A DNA stretch of 33,317 nucleotides from positions 1 to 33,317 of the IMG/VR virus record IMGVR_UViG_3300032291_004252; one strand, written 5' to 3'. Both the position numbers and the translations under genes were made by a program. Numbering within the stretch: the stretch's first letter is position 1; every line of letters starts with the position of its first letter. Origin of the DNA: a virus. This document shows positions 25,871 through 31,659 of this stretch, piece after piece. The notes under the pieces were generated by a model. The model saw only the letters and a program-made list of their open reading frames with translations, had not been told where the DNA came from and did not search any database.

Positions 25871-26527
25871 ATGGCTTACGATTACAGATATGTTCCTGAA
25901 ATGGAAAATCAACAAGATGTTTTTGATAATTTTTTAAATAAAACTGTTAGTCCTAGATGGCCTAATGGAGTAGGAGATAGTGATCATCATTTAGTTACTA
26001 TTTTTGGATTGGCTCTCCAAATTAGAGCTAAAAAAATTCTAGAACTAGGAGTTAGATGGGGTGATACTTCTGAACCTATGGTGTGTGCTGCTTCCATGAT
26101 AGGAGGACATTTAACTTCAGTAGATATTTCCCCAACATTATGGAAATGTCCCACTGATTTAAAAGACCATTATACTTTTATCCAATCAGATGCTATTAAG
26201 TTTCTAGAAGAAGAAGTTAAAAAGGAAGCTTATTATGATATGGTTTATATTGATGATTGGCATGCTTATGAACATGTTAAACGAGAAATTGAACTAGTTG
26301 ACAAATTAACAGATAAAAAATCACTTATTTTACTTCATGATCTAATGGCTTTCGGTGATGGAACGGAGCATGAAGCAGATTATCATAACTGTATGGATAG
26401 TCCTGTAGGTACTGAATGGTCACAAGGAGGTCCAACTAGAGCTGTATTAGAATTAGATAAAAATAAATGGGAATGGGTAACAGTTCCTATTAATAATGGA
26501 TTAACAATTTTAAGAAAAATTTATTAA
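25871..26527 (+). CDS. SAM-dependent methyltransferase, class I
   Basis: A 218-residue class I methyltransferase. The SAM-binding glycine-rich motif is ILELGVRWGDTS near 56-67, the acidic end of beta-2 is SVDIS, and DMVYIDDWHAYEHVKREIELV near 120-140 fits motif IV of the sugar or cephalosporin-hydroxylase-like group that methylates sugars. Placed between an SDR and a GT2 gene, it probably O-methylates a glycan or a sugar intermediate; protein or DNA targets cannot be excluded. It starts 2 bases after the SDR gene and its stop lies one base before the GT2 start, so all are translated in series. No target-recognition domain typical of DNA methylases is present. Confidence 0.78.
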   Translation: MAYDYRYVPEMENQQDVFDNFLNKTVSPRWPNGVGDSDHHLVTIFGLALQIRAKKILELGVRWGDTSEPMVCAASMIGGHLTSVDISPTLWKCPTDLKDHYTFIQSDAIKFLEEEVKKEAYYDMVYIDDWHAYEHVKREIELVDKLTDKKSLILLHDLMAFGDGTEHEADYHNCMDSPVGTEWSQGGPTRAVLELDKNKWEWVTVPINNGLTILRKIY

Positions 26528-26528
26528 A

Positions 26529-27407
26529 ATGAAAATAACAGCTGTTGTAATATCTAGAAATGATAATTATGGAGGTAATCTCCATGAAAGAGCTACTTAC
26601 GCTCTAAATTCAGCCATCAGTACATACGATGAAGTAATTTACGTAGACTGGAACTCATCAACACATAGTTTACTTTGGGATATTAAAGATAACCTTCAAT
26701 TAAAAGGAAATTTAAAACATTTTGTAATCCCCCCATCTGCTGCTTCCCACTTAACCAATTTTGACCCAGATGCTCAGGTATGTTGTGAAACTTTATCTCG
26801 TAATATAGGTATTCGAAGAGCCGAAGGAGATTATATTGTTTCTACTAATATTGATGTAATTCATCCAAAAAGAGAAGATATAGAAAATATTATTAATACT
26901 TATGGAGAAAATACATTTTTGACTTTAAGTCGAAGAGAAGTAACTTGGGACATTATAAAAGAATTTCACGGTGGTGAATTAATTTATGAAAATTGGGAAC
27001 CCTTAAGAGACCATATCTCAGCTAATTCTGAGAAAAGAGTCATGACTGAAAAAGTAGTAAATGGAGATGATTATAGTTTAATTAATTGCTGTGGAGATTT
27101 TCAATTAGCTTCTAAAAAAATATGGAATGAGATTAGAGGATTTGAAGAAGACCTAATTTATACTCTATATAGTGATACTAATGTTCAGAAAAAATCCGTT
27201 ATTCATGGTTTTGATTTGAAAGCAATTTTTGAACCTCCTATGTTTCATATAAATCACGGTTCCAAAGGATGGGGTGGTGGTGGTTTTGCCGATGGTATTA
27301 ATAAAAAATCTAATGACCCTTATAGAGCTGTTGCCTACCAAACCCTTACCGAAAACCCAGACACATGGGGGTTTTCAGATATTGAAATAGAATTTGAAAC
27401 ATTATAA
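26529..27407 (+). CDS. GT2-like glycosyltransferase
   Basis: A 292-residue GT-A glycosyltransferase. It starts MKITAVVISRNDNYGGNL, has DEVIYVDWNSSTHSLLWDI as the nucleotide-binding strand, SRNIGIRRAEGDYIVSTNIDVI with the DxD-like Asn-Ile-Asp, and a C-terminal INHGSKGWGGGGFADGIN loop. The pattern is that of GT2-type enzymes with an inverting mechanism; donor and acceptor are unknown. It is the last gene of the sugar cluster, separated by only 2 bases from a short phage gene. It lacks membrane helices. It differs from the smaller GT2 gene at 13871 by having a full-length catalytic domain. Confidence 0.83.
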   Translation: MKITAVVISRNDNYGGNLHERATYALNSAISTYDEVIYVDWNSSTHSLLWDIKDNLQLKGNLKHFVIPPSAASHLTNFDPDAQVCCETLSRNIGIRRAEGDYIVSTNIDVIHPKREDIENIINTYGENTFLTLSRREVTWDIIKEFHGGELIYENWEPLRDHISANSEKRVMTEKVVNGDDYSLINCCGDFQLASKKIWNEIRGFEEDLIYTLYSDTNVQKKSVIHGFDLKAIFEPPMFHINHGSKGWGGGGFADGINKKSNDPYRAVAYQTLTENPDTWGFSDIEIEFETL

Positions 27408-27409
27408 CT

Positions 27410-27568
27410 ATGATATTTGGATATTATTCACGTAACGATGAAAAACAGGAAATCATTACCAGGACAGTAGGATTTTCTCGTTTGCAAGCTGCAAAGTATT
27501 TTGCATCAAGGAAACAATTAGACCTTAAAACATTCTTAACACTATATGCAGTAAAATCTTTAGCATGA
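27410..27568 (+). CDS. Small basic hypothetical protein, 52 aa
   Basis: The reading frame opens at ATG and gives a 52-residue protein (MIFGYYSRNDEKQEI...), with a basic, helical second half (FSRLQAAKYFASRKQLDLKTFLTLYAVKSLA). The stop overlaps the next ATG as ATGA, typical of this operon, which supports translation. It has no recognisable family; the pattern of short strand then helices could be a small DNA-binding or capsid-associated protein, but there is no motif to say which. Confidence 0.6.
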   Translation: MIFGYYSRNDEKQEIITRTVGFSRLQAAKYFASRKQLDLKTFLTLYAVKSLA

Positions 27569-27936
27569 AATCCCCAGGAAAAAATATGAATATTAAACGT
27601 CGTAAAAAAAGTGATTTTGATGAAAAAGAGCTTTTTATAGACATAATGACAACATTAGATGAATGTTGGATAAGAACAAATTATGTCACAAGTAAAATCA
27701 AATTGAATACAACTGAGTATGAAGAACCCTTCTATTTAATTGTTGAAAACTTGGTATTTCTTCATTATGGGGAAAAACTTGGAATGATTATATTGTGGTG
27801 GGTATTTGAAAGACTCGATGAAAAAGGTAAATTATTACCTCTAGAATTTATCGAAGATGAAGATACATCTACTAAATTATACCTAAAAACCTCCGAAGAC
27901 CTTTGGGATTTTGTAAATAAATTAATGAACAGATGA
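27565..27936 (+). CDS. Hypothetical protein, 123 aa
   Basis: No family is recognised in this 123-residue protein. The N-terminus is lysine-rich (MKSPGKNMNIKRRKKSDFDEKE), the middle has a hydrophobic core (PFYLIVENLVFLHYGEKLGMIILWWVFERLD), and the end is acidic. The core looks like a soluble helical bundle with aromatic residues; the hydrophobic run is too interrupted for a clear membrane helix. It overlaps both neighbours by 4 bases. A second in-frame ATG at 27586 is possible, but the upstream one keeps ATGA coupling. Confidence 0.6.
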   Translation: MKSPGKNMNIKRRKKSDFDEKELFIDIMTTLDECWIRTNYVTSKIKLNTTEYEEPFYLIVENLVFLHYGEKLGMIILWWVFERLDEKGKLLPLEFIEDEDTSTKLYLKTSEDLWDFVNKLMNR

Positions 27937-28241
27937 TAGTTAGAAATTGTAAAGTTTGTAAACAACAAATTAACCCTAAACGATTAGAAATCCTTCCAAA
28001 CACCTATACCTGTGTTAACTGCTCAGATTCCTCCCGTAAAGGAGCAATTACAGTAATGAAAGGTGAAGGAGACCATACCTGGATTGAAACCATCCAAATA
28101 GACGACCCAGAAACATATAACCGCTATGCTGAGGCCGAAATCAAATTTAGAAAATCTATATCAAATTCCTCTAAAGCAGAATTGTTGGATGATGAAGATG
28201 ATGAAGTTGGAAGTTTTAATGAAATCGATTTAGAAGACTAA
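27933..28241 (+). CDS. DksA/TraR-type zinc-finger protein
   Basis: A 102-residue protein with a C4 zinc finger near the N-terminus: Cys6, Cys9 and, 18 residues later, Cys27 and Cys30 (CKVCKQQINPKRLEILPNTY...CVNC). The INPKRLEILP segment is the DksA/TraR C4 signature. Unlike DksA the zinc finger is N-terminal and no coiled-coil arm precedes it; the C-terminal half is acidic (LLDDEDDE). DksA-like proteins bind RNA polymerase and alter initiation, and phages carry short versions, so control of host or phage transcription is plausible. A plain structural zinc ribbon is the alternative. It overlaps both neighbours. Confidence 0.72.
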   Translation: MIVRNCKVCKQQINPKRLEILPNTYTCVNCSDSSRKGAITVMKGEGDHTWIETIQIDDPETYNRYAEAEIKFRKSISNSSKAELLDDEDDEVGSFNEIDLED

Positions 28242-28885
28242 TGCCAAAAGCTAAGCCACTAGGAAAGGAATTAATTTTAGCTGCTATGGCTAAAACCCAA
28301 TCAAATAAAGCAGCAGCACGTTATTTGAATTGTTCTTATATTCATTATAAAATGTGGGCTAAAAGGTATGAAGCAACTGAACCTGGTTATCCTAATTTAT
28401 TTGAGCAACATAAAAACCAATGTGGTAAAGGCATTCCTAAATTCCTTAGTAATGGCAATCCAAGAAAAGACTTTGCATTACTTGATTTAATTGAAGGTAG
28501 AATTGATCCATCTTCATTTAATCCAAATAAAATCAAATATAGATTATTACAAGAGGGTTATATGAAGGAGGAATGTTATTCCTGTGGGTTTCATGAACAT
28601 CGTTTATTGGATTATAAAATGCCTCTTTTAATGCATTTCAAAGATGGAAACAAACAACATTATCGTCTTGAAAATCTAGAAATGCTTTGTTACAATTGTT
28701 ATTTCCTTTCAGTAGGTGATATATTTACCAATAAACAATTAGAAGGTTTAGAAGAACATTTAATTAAAAATGAATCTAAAGTTGATTGGGAAGTAGATGA
28801 TTACACCCAACAACGTTTAATAGAATTAGGTTTATACGACCCTAAACCAGTTGATGATGGTAGTGAATTTATATCAAGACTATGA
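28241..28885 (+). CDS. HTH protein with degenerate HNH zinc domain
   Basis: A 214-residue protein. Residues 18-45 (KTQSNKAAARYLNCSYIHYKMW) fit a Fis-type helix-turn-helix, and residues 112-154 form a zinc domain with Cys112-x2-Cys115, His132, an Asn in the RLEN segment (Asn145), and Cys150-x2-Cys153. This is the HNH/endonuclease VII-like layout, but the closing histidine is Tyr154 (CYNCY), and His132 is preceded by Met instead of the usual His/Asp. The nuclease site therefore looks incomplete, and the protein may only bind DNA. A free-standing HNH homing endonuclease derived to a regulator is the likely origin. It starts at TAATG with the DksA-like gene and ends with ATGA into the next gene. 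Confidence 0.7.
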   Translation: MPKAKPLGKELILAAMAKTQSNKAAARYLNCSYIHYKMWAKRYEATEPGYPNLFEQHKNQCGKGIPKFLSNGNPRKDFALLDLIEGRIDPSSFNPNKIKYRLLQEGYMKEECYSCGFHEHRLLDYKMPLLMHFKDGNKQHYRLENLEMLCYNCYFLSVGDIFTNKQLEGLEEHLIKNESKVDWEVDDYTQQRLIELGLYDPKPVDDGSEFISRL

Positions 28886-29037
28886 AAAAGAAAAAACACG
28901 ATAAACTAGTTAAGGATTACGATAAACAAAAAGAACATCATCTTGAAAAACTTGCCACAAAGATGTTGGAAAATGATGAAAAACTCATTAAATTAAAAGA
29001 AAAAAATATAAATACTGACTTTTTAAAATTGTTCTAA
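28882..29037 (+). CDS. Small charged protein, 51 aa
   Basis: A 51-residue ORF starting at an ATG that overlaps the HTH/HNH stop (ATGA) and ending one base before the next ATG. It is almost entirely Lys, Glu, Asp and Leu and should be one long helix, possibly a coiled coil (HHLEKLATKMLENDEKLIKL). Its function is unknown. Coupling at both ends argues that it is translated. Confidence 0.6.
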   Translation: MKKKKHDKLVKDYDKQKEHHLEKLATKMLENDEKLIKLKEKNINTDFLKLF

Positions 29038-29038
29038 A

Positions 29039-29389
29039 ATGGCCACTGATATTACTGTAGATAATGTAGAAGAATTTGCTAAAATGGTTGACAAACAAGA
29101 TTTTAGATTGTCTAAAGCTATTGTTGATCAAATATTAAGTAATTTGACTACTAGTAAAAAACACATTCATGTTTTATCTATAAATTGTATTTCTGAAGAT
29201 TCAATTTACGATATTACTGTAGATAGAAAACATTTCGCTGAAACCCTCGAAGAACACCTACCAGTTTATATTCGTGAAGAGTATTATGAAGATTGTCGTA
29301 AAATAGCAGATGCTATTCAACAATTAAAGCAAAAAACCATTAGCGAAATTATCACAAAAGTTAGTAAATCCAAATCAGACGATAAATAA
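29039..29389 (+). CDS. Hypothetical protein, 116 aa
   Basis: I do not recognise a family for this 116-residue protein. It has a helix near the N-terminus (VEEFAKMVDKQDF), a mixed middle with one Cys (LSINCISEDSIYDITVD), and a helical C-terminus ending in Lys/Ser-rich residues. Soluble, acidic and without motifs. It starts one base after the preceding stop and is followed by a 38-base spacer, so it is the end of a co-translated string. Confidence 0.6.
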   Translation: MATDITVDNVEEFAKMVDKQDFRLSKAIVDQILSNLTTSKKHIHVLSINCISEDSIYDITVDRKHFAETLEEHLPVYIREEYYEDCRKIADAIQQLKQKTISEIITKVSKSKSDDK

Positions 29390-29427
29390 AACCACCATAT
29401 TTATGAGAGTATTTTAACTCTATAAAA
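29390..29427 (+). promoter_or_regulatory. Spacer with small hairpin before the basic 48-aa gene
   Basis: AGAGT at 29406-29410 pairs with ACTCT at 29417-29421 over a six-base loop, followed by TATAAAAATG. The stem is short and no T-run follows, so it is not a terminator of standard type; a regulatory hairpin just ahead of the start codon is possible, as is a promoter box in this AT-rich stretch. Confidence 0.25.
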
Positions 29428-29574
29428 ATGGCTGCAAAAACAAAAACACAATCAACATCTTCTTTTTTAAAAAAATCAAGAAAAAAACGTCCTGGGGTTC
29501 ACGCTAAAACAAAAATATCAAAAGCAAAAAACGGTTCAAATTATAAAAAACTGTACGTAGGACAAGGTAATTAA
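29428..29574 (+). CDS. Small very basic protein, 48 aa, RPGVHAKTK motif
   Basis: A 48-residue lysine-rich protein with KKRPGVHAKTK at about 20-30 and NYKKLYVGQG near the end. A short protein with this RPGVHAKTK...YKK..GQG pattern recurs in large tailed phages in my memory, but no function is known to me. The high charge and lack of hydrophobic core suggest binding to nucleic acid or to the capsid interior. The start is preceded by a small hairpin and AAAAATG. Confidence 0.68.
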   Translation: MAAKTKTQSTSSFLKKSRKKRPGVHAKTKISKAKNGSNYKKLYVGQGN

Positions 29575-29590
29575 TAAATAAATATAAGTT

Positions 29591-29722
29591 ATGAGTAAAA
29601 CAAGCAATAAGCAAAAAATCGAAACCCTTGAAATGTGGATTCGTTCAACAAAATTTTCCAAATCCTCTAAACCAGTTAAAAAAACAAACAACTGGAAGAA
29701 AACTTCAGGATACGAAGATTAA
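29591..29722 (+). CDS. Small basic protein, 43 aa
   Basis: A 43-residue ORF (MSKTSNKQKIETLEMWIRST, then a Lys/Ser-rich half ending in SGYED) with the AAGTTATG start context. It is followed at once by the first copy of the hairpin repeat. No family is recognised. It is short, so the coding claim rests mainly on the start context and on the tight packing with the previous gene (16-base gap). Confidence 0.5.
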   Translation: MSKTSNKQKIETLEMWIRSTKFSKSSKPVKKTNNWKKTSGYED

Positions 29723-29735
29723 AAGAAATCTGCAT

Positions 29736-29782
29736 AAAAACTTGGAGGGGCGAAAGCCCCTTCGTAGATTTACAAGGTAAGA
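29736..29782 (+). repeat. 47-bp GNRA-hairpin repeat, copy 1
   Basis: The 47-base block from AAAAACTTGG to GGTAAGA occurs again at 31237-31283 with two differences. It contains an 8-bp stem, GGAGGGGC at 29744-29751 and GCCCCTTC at 29756-29763, closed by a GAAA (GNRA-type) tetraloop; one pair is G-T here and G-C in copy 2. CTTG and CAAG at its ends can form an outer helix. No T-run follows, so it is not a standard terminator. Downstream lies AAGGTTATG of the SWIM gene, 30 bases from the stem. Role unknown: RNA processing, mRNA protection, small RNA or translation control. Confidence 0.8.
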
Positions 29783-29792
29783 AATTAAGGTT

Positions 29793-30254
29793 ATGGCATT
29801 ATTAGAAATTACAACACTTAACAAATACGGTAATCCTAGAAAACGTATTATGTTTAATCCAACAACTCAACTCACAGTTAAAAATCCATCAGTGTATGGA
29901 AAATTATTTGGAGTTCGTGTTTTTAAGTATGATTATGAACATGCTTATATGGCTCCAGCAATATTTACTTGTCCAACAAACGGAAAAAAATATATTATTC
30001 CTGCTTGGATTGAAGTTCATCCTGAAACAACATTAGCTGATATCAATTGGATTAAACCTGAGATTAAAATTACTGAACCTAAAAAAACCGAATGGATTTT
30101 CGAATCATCTTCAGGTGATGGATTTTATGCAGTTCGTTACAATTCATTAGGAGTATTAGCATGTAACTGTATGGGTTATTACAGATCAAAAGAACGTAAA
30201 TGTAAACACGTAAAACAAGTAGAAAATGATCTTGGAAAAACAGAAAACAAATAA
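29793..30254 (+). CDS. SWIM zinc-finger protein
   Basis: A 153-residue protein whose C-terminal third carries a SWIM finger: Cys124-x-Cys126, then Cys137-x-His139 (LACNCMGYYRSKERKCKHV), the CxCxnCxH pattern. SWIM domains bind DNA or protein and occur in transposases, plant and phage proteins. The N-terminal two-thirds is a beta-rich domain with KYGNPRKRIMF and KYDYEHAYMAPAIFTCPTNGKKYIIP, which I do not recognise. It starts in the AAGGTTATG context directly downstream of the hairpin repeat, and overlaps the next gene by 29 bases. A nucleic-acid-binding role is likely, but the target is unknown. Confidence 0.72.
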   Translation: MALLEITTLNKYGNPRKRIMFNPTTQLTVKNPSVYGKLFGVRVFKYDYEHAYMAPAIFTCPTNGKKYIIPAWIEVHPETTLADINWIKPEIKITEPKKTEWIFESSSGDGFYAVRYNSLGVLACNCMGYYRSKERKCKHVKQVENDLGKTENK

Positions 30255-30441
30255 AATCACTATTGATTTAACTGGTCCTCAAGGTAATGCTTTTGTATTA
30301 TTAGGAATTGCTCGAGATTTATGTCTCAAAACAAAAACAGATTGGGATACAGTTCATGCAGAAATGACTAGTGGTGATTATGAAAATCTAGTTCAAACGT
30401 TAGATAAATATTTTGGTGAAATTATAATAATGTACAAATGA
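30226..30441 (+). CDS. Hypothetical protein, 71 aa
   Basis: This is unrecognised. The first ten residues lie inside the upstream gene's end in another frame, and the core NKITIDLTGPQGNAFVLLGIARDLC is helical with a Gly-rich turn, followed by an acidic C-terminal half ending in IIIMYK. The start at 30226 is the only ATG before the core, giving a 29-base overlap with the SWIM gene. It overlaps the next gene by 4 bases, so it is coupled on both sides. Confidence 0.6.
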   Translation: MILEKQKTNKITIDLTGPQGNAFVLLGIARDLCLKTKTDWDTVHAEMTSGDYENLVQTLDKYFGEIIIMYK

Positions 30442-30713
30442 AAAGAGGAAGACCAGTAAAAGAAGCAGTTGAAGCAAGACGTAAATTTACAAAAGAAGTA
30501 ATTCATCCTGATGGAATGAAAACTGTATTTACCTATGATTTAGATAAAAGTATTGCACCTATTGGGTTTGAATACACTTATCCTAAAGGTTATAGAACGT
30601 TTGATGAAATCAACGAAGAATTACCTATAACAAAACGTAAATATTGGAATACCGCAAATGAAGACGGCGGTTACGTTTCTTACGGAAGAGCTAAACAATT
30701 AGGAATCATTTAA
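30438..30713 (+). CDS. Hypothetical protein, 91 aa
   Basis: No family is recognised in this 91-residue basic protein (MKRGRPVKEAVEARRKFTKEV...). The N-terminal GRPVKEA segment recalls an AT-hook-like GRP core, though only one is present. The middle has beta strands and a Pro-Lys-Gly turn, and the C-terminus has WNTANEDGGYVSYGRAKQLGI, possibly a small DNA-binding fold. It is coupled by ATGA to the previous gene. Confidence 0.55.
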   Translation: MKRGRPVKEAVEARRKFTKEVIHPDGMKTVFTYDLDKSIAPIGFEYTYPKGYRTFDEINEELPITKRKYWNTANEDGGYVSYGRAKQLGII

Positions 30714-30739
30714 TATTTATCAACATAAAACAAACAAAA

Positions 30740-31120
30740 ATGACCTTAAAATTCCCAGCAAATACCTCTAGAGTAGGTACAATTAAAGATTCTATCTATG
30801 GTATAAAAAATACTATTGATTATCTTGAACAAGAAGGAAAAATTGAATATAAATCATTAGGAGCATCTGCTGATGGAAAAGTCACTAATGAATACCGAAT
30901 TTTCCCAACAGACGGAACACCTCCTTTTACAATATATGATTATAGATTTGGATTTGACCCAAGTGATGAAGACCACTATGAAGAAGAATACAACTTTAGT
31001 ATCGGAGGCATAGGCCCAGAATCAGAAGAATCAGCAAAACAACTTGGTTTTGAGGTAATATCTGATTTAGATGAAGAATTTATTCGCCAAATGAAATACA
31101 AAGCAGGTATTATTAAATAA
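30740..31120 (+). CDS. Hypothetical protein, 126 aa
   Basis: I do not recognise a family for this 126-residue acidic protein. It begins with a helical SRVGTIKDSIYGIKNTIDYLEQEGKI segment, then a beta-rich middle (YRIFPTDGTPPFTIYDYRFGF) and an acidic C-terminus. No membrane segment, signal or cofactor motif is seen. It follows a 26-base AT-rich spacer and starts at AAAAATG. The layout is that of a small globular phage protein with unknown role. Confidence 0.6.
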   Translation: MTLKFPANTSRVGTIKDSIYGIKNTIDYLEQEGKIEYKSLGASADGKVTNEYRIFPTDGTPPFTIYDYRFGFDPSDEDHYEEEYNFSIGGIGPESEESAKQLGFEVISDLDEEFIRQMKYKAGIIK

Positions 31121-31126
31121 ATAAAA

Positions 31127-31294
31127 ATGAAAAAGCTGGAGAAAATAGAACTAACAATACATGAGTGGAAAGATGCTCTAAAGGTTCCTCCTCCTCATCG
31201 AAACAAAAAGAAATATTTTCGCAAAGAAAAATATAAAAAAACTTGGAGGGGCGAAAGCCCCTCCGTACATTTACAAGGTAAGATTAATAATTAA
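31127..31294 (+). CDS. Small basic protein whose end reads through repeat copy 2
   Basis: A 55-residue ORF starting at AAAATG, 6 bases after the previous stop. Residues 1-35 look like a phage small basic protein (ELTIHEWKDALKVPPPHRNK, then KKKYFRKEKYKK). From about residue 39 the frame runs through the hairpin repeat, giving TWRGESPSVHLQGKINN before a stop. Copy 1 of the repeat lies outside any recognised gene, so these last residues may be an accidental reading of an RNA element rather than a selected protein end. Confidence 0.5.
   Translation: MKKLEKIELTIHEWKDALKVPPPHRNKKKYFRKEKYKKTWRGESPSVHLQGKINN
31237..31283 (+). repeat. 47-bp GNRA-hairpin repeat, copy 2
   Basis: Second copy of the element at 29736-29782, identical at 45 of 47 positions by eye. 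The stem here is perfect: GGAGGGGC at 31245-31252 with GCCCCTCC at 31257-31264, GAAA loop at 31253-31256. Both copies are preceded 14 bases earlier by AAAGAAA and are followed, after AATTAA, by an AAGGTTATG start codon (here the gene at 31305). The T-to-C change between copies keeps base pairing (G-T to G-C), which argues for a selected RNA stem. Its upstream and downstream position relative to genes is the same in both copies. Confidence 0.8.
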
Positions 31295-31304
31295 AATCAA
31301 GGTT

Positions 31305-31523
31305 ATGAATAATGAAATTTATGAAATGGTAATGGATCAATCGAGAAAAATAGGATCATTACTCGGAACAGTAGGTGCTCTCCTCAAATACAATACACAA
31401 GGGTTAGCTGATTATGAATTCAAGCAATTAGCCATAACCTACATTGAAGTATCAAGTATTCAAAGTGATATTGATAGGGTAAAAGAAGTAGCAAAACAAC
31501 GTGGAATAAATTTGGATTCCTAA
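31305..31523 (+). CDS. Hypothetical protein, 72 aa
   Basis: This is unrecognised. It is helical and acidic, with MNNEIYEMVMDQSRKIGSL, GALLKYNTQGLADYEFKQL and IDRVKEVAKQRGI. A bundle of three helices is likely. It starts in the AAGGTTATG context 41 bases after the stem of repeat copy 2, in the same way as the SWIM gene after copy 1. Confidence 0.6.
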   Translation: MNNEIYEMVMDQSRKIGSLLGTVGALLKYNTQGLADYEFKQLAITYIEVSSIQSDIDRVKEVAKQRGINLDS

Positions 31524-31561
31524 ATCCCCATTCATACATTCATAGAGCAAAAATAAAAGTT

Positions 31562-31654
31562 ATGTTATATTTGATATTAGGAATAGTTGGATTAGTACTT
31601 CATTTAGTAGCATTAGTATTAATAATTGACACATTTATAAATTATAGAAAATAA
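31562..31654 (+). CDS. Very small membrane protein, 30 aa
   Basis: A 30-residue ORF starting in the AAGTTATG context and consisting of one long hydrophobic run (MLYLILGIVGLVLHLVALVL, then IIDTFINYRK), which should span a membrane once with a short positive tail inside. The consistent start context and its position in the operon make it a likely gene; small single-pass proteins of this size are known in phages, for example as host-membrane or lysis-related factors, but no such role is shown here. Confidence 0.5.
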   Translation: MLYLILGIVGLVLHLVALVLIIDTFINYRK

Positions 31655-31659
31655 AGGTT

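Noticed and set aside
29744-29763. Hairpin repeat as a Rho-independent terminator
   Set aside because: The stem is strong, but neither copy is followed by a T-run, and genes continue closely downstream.
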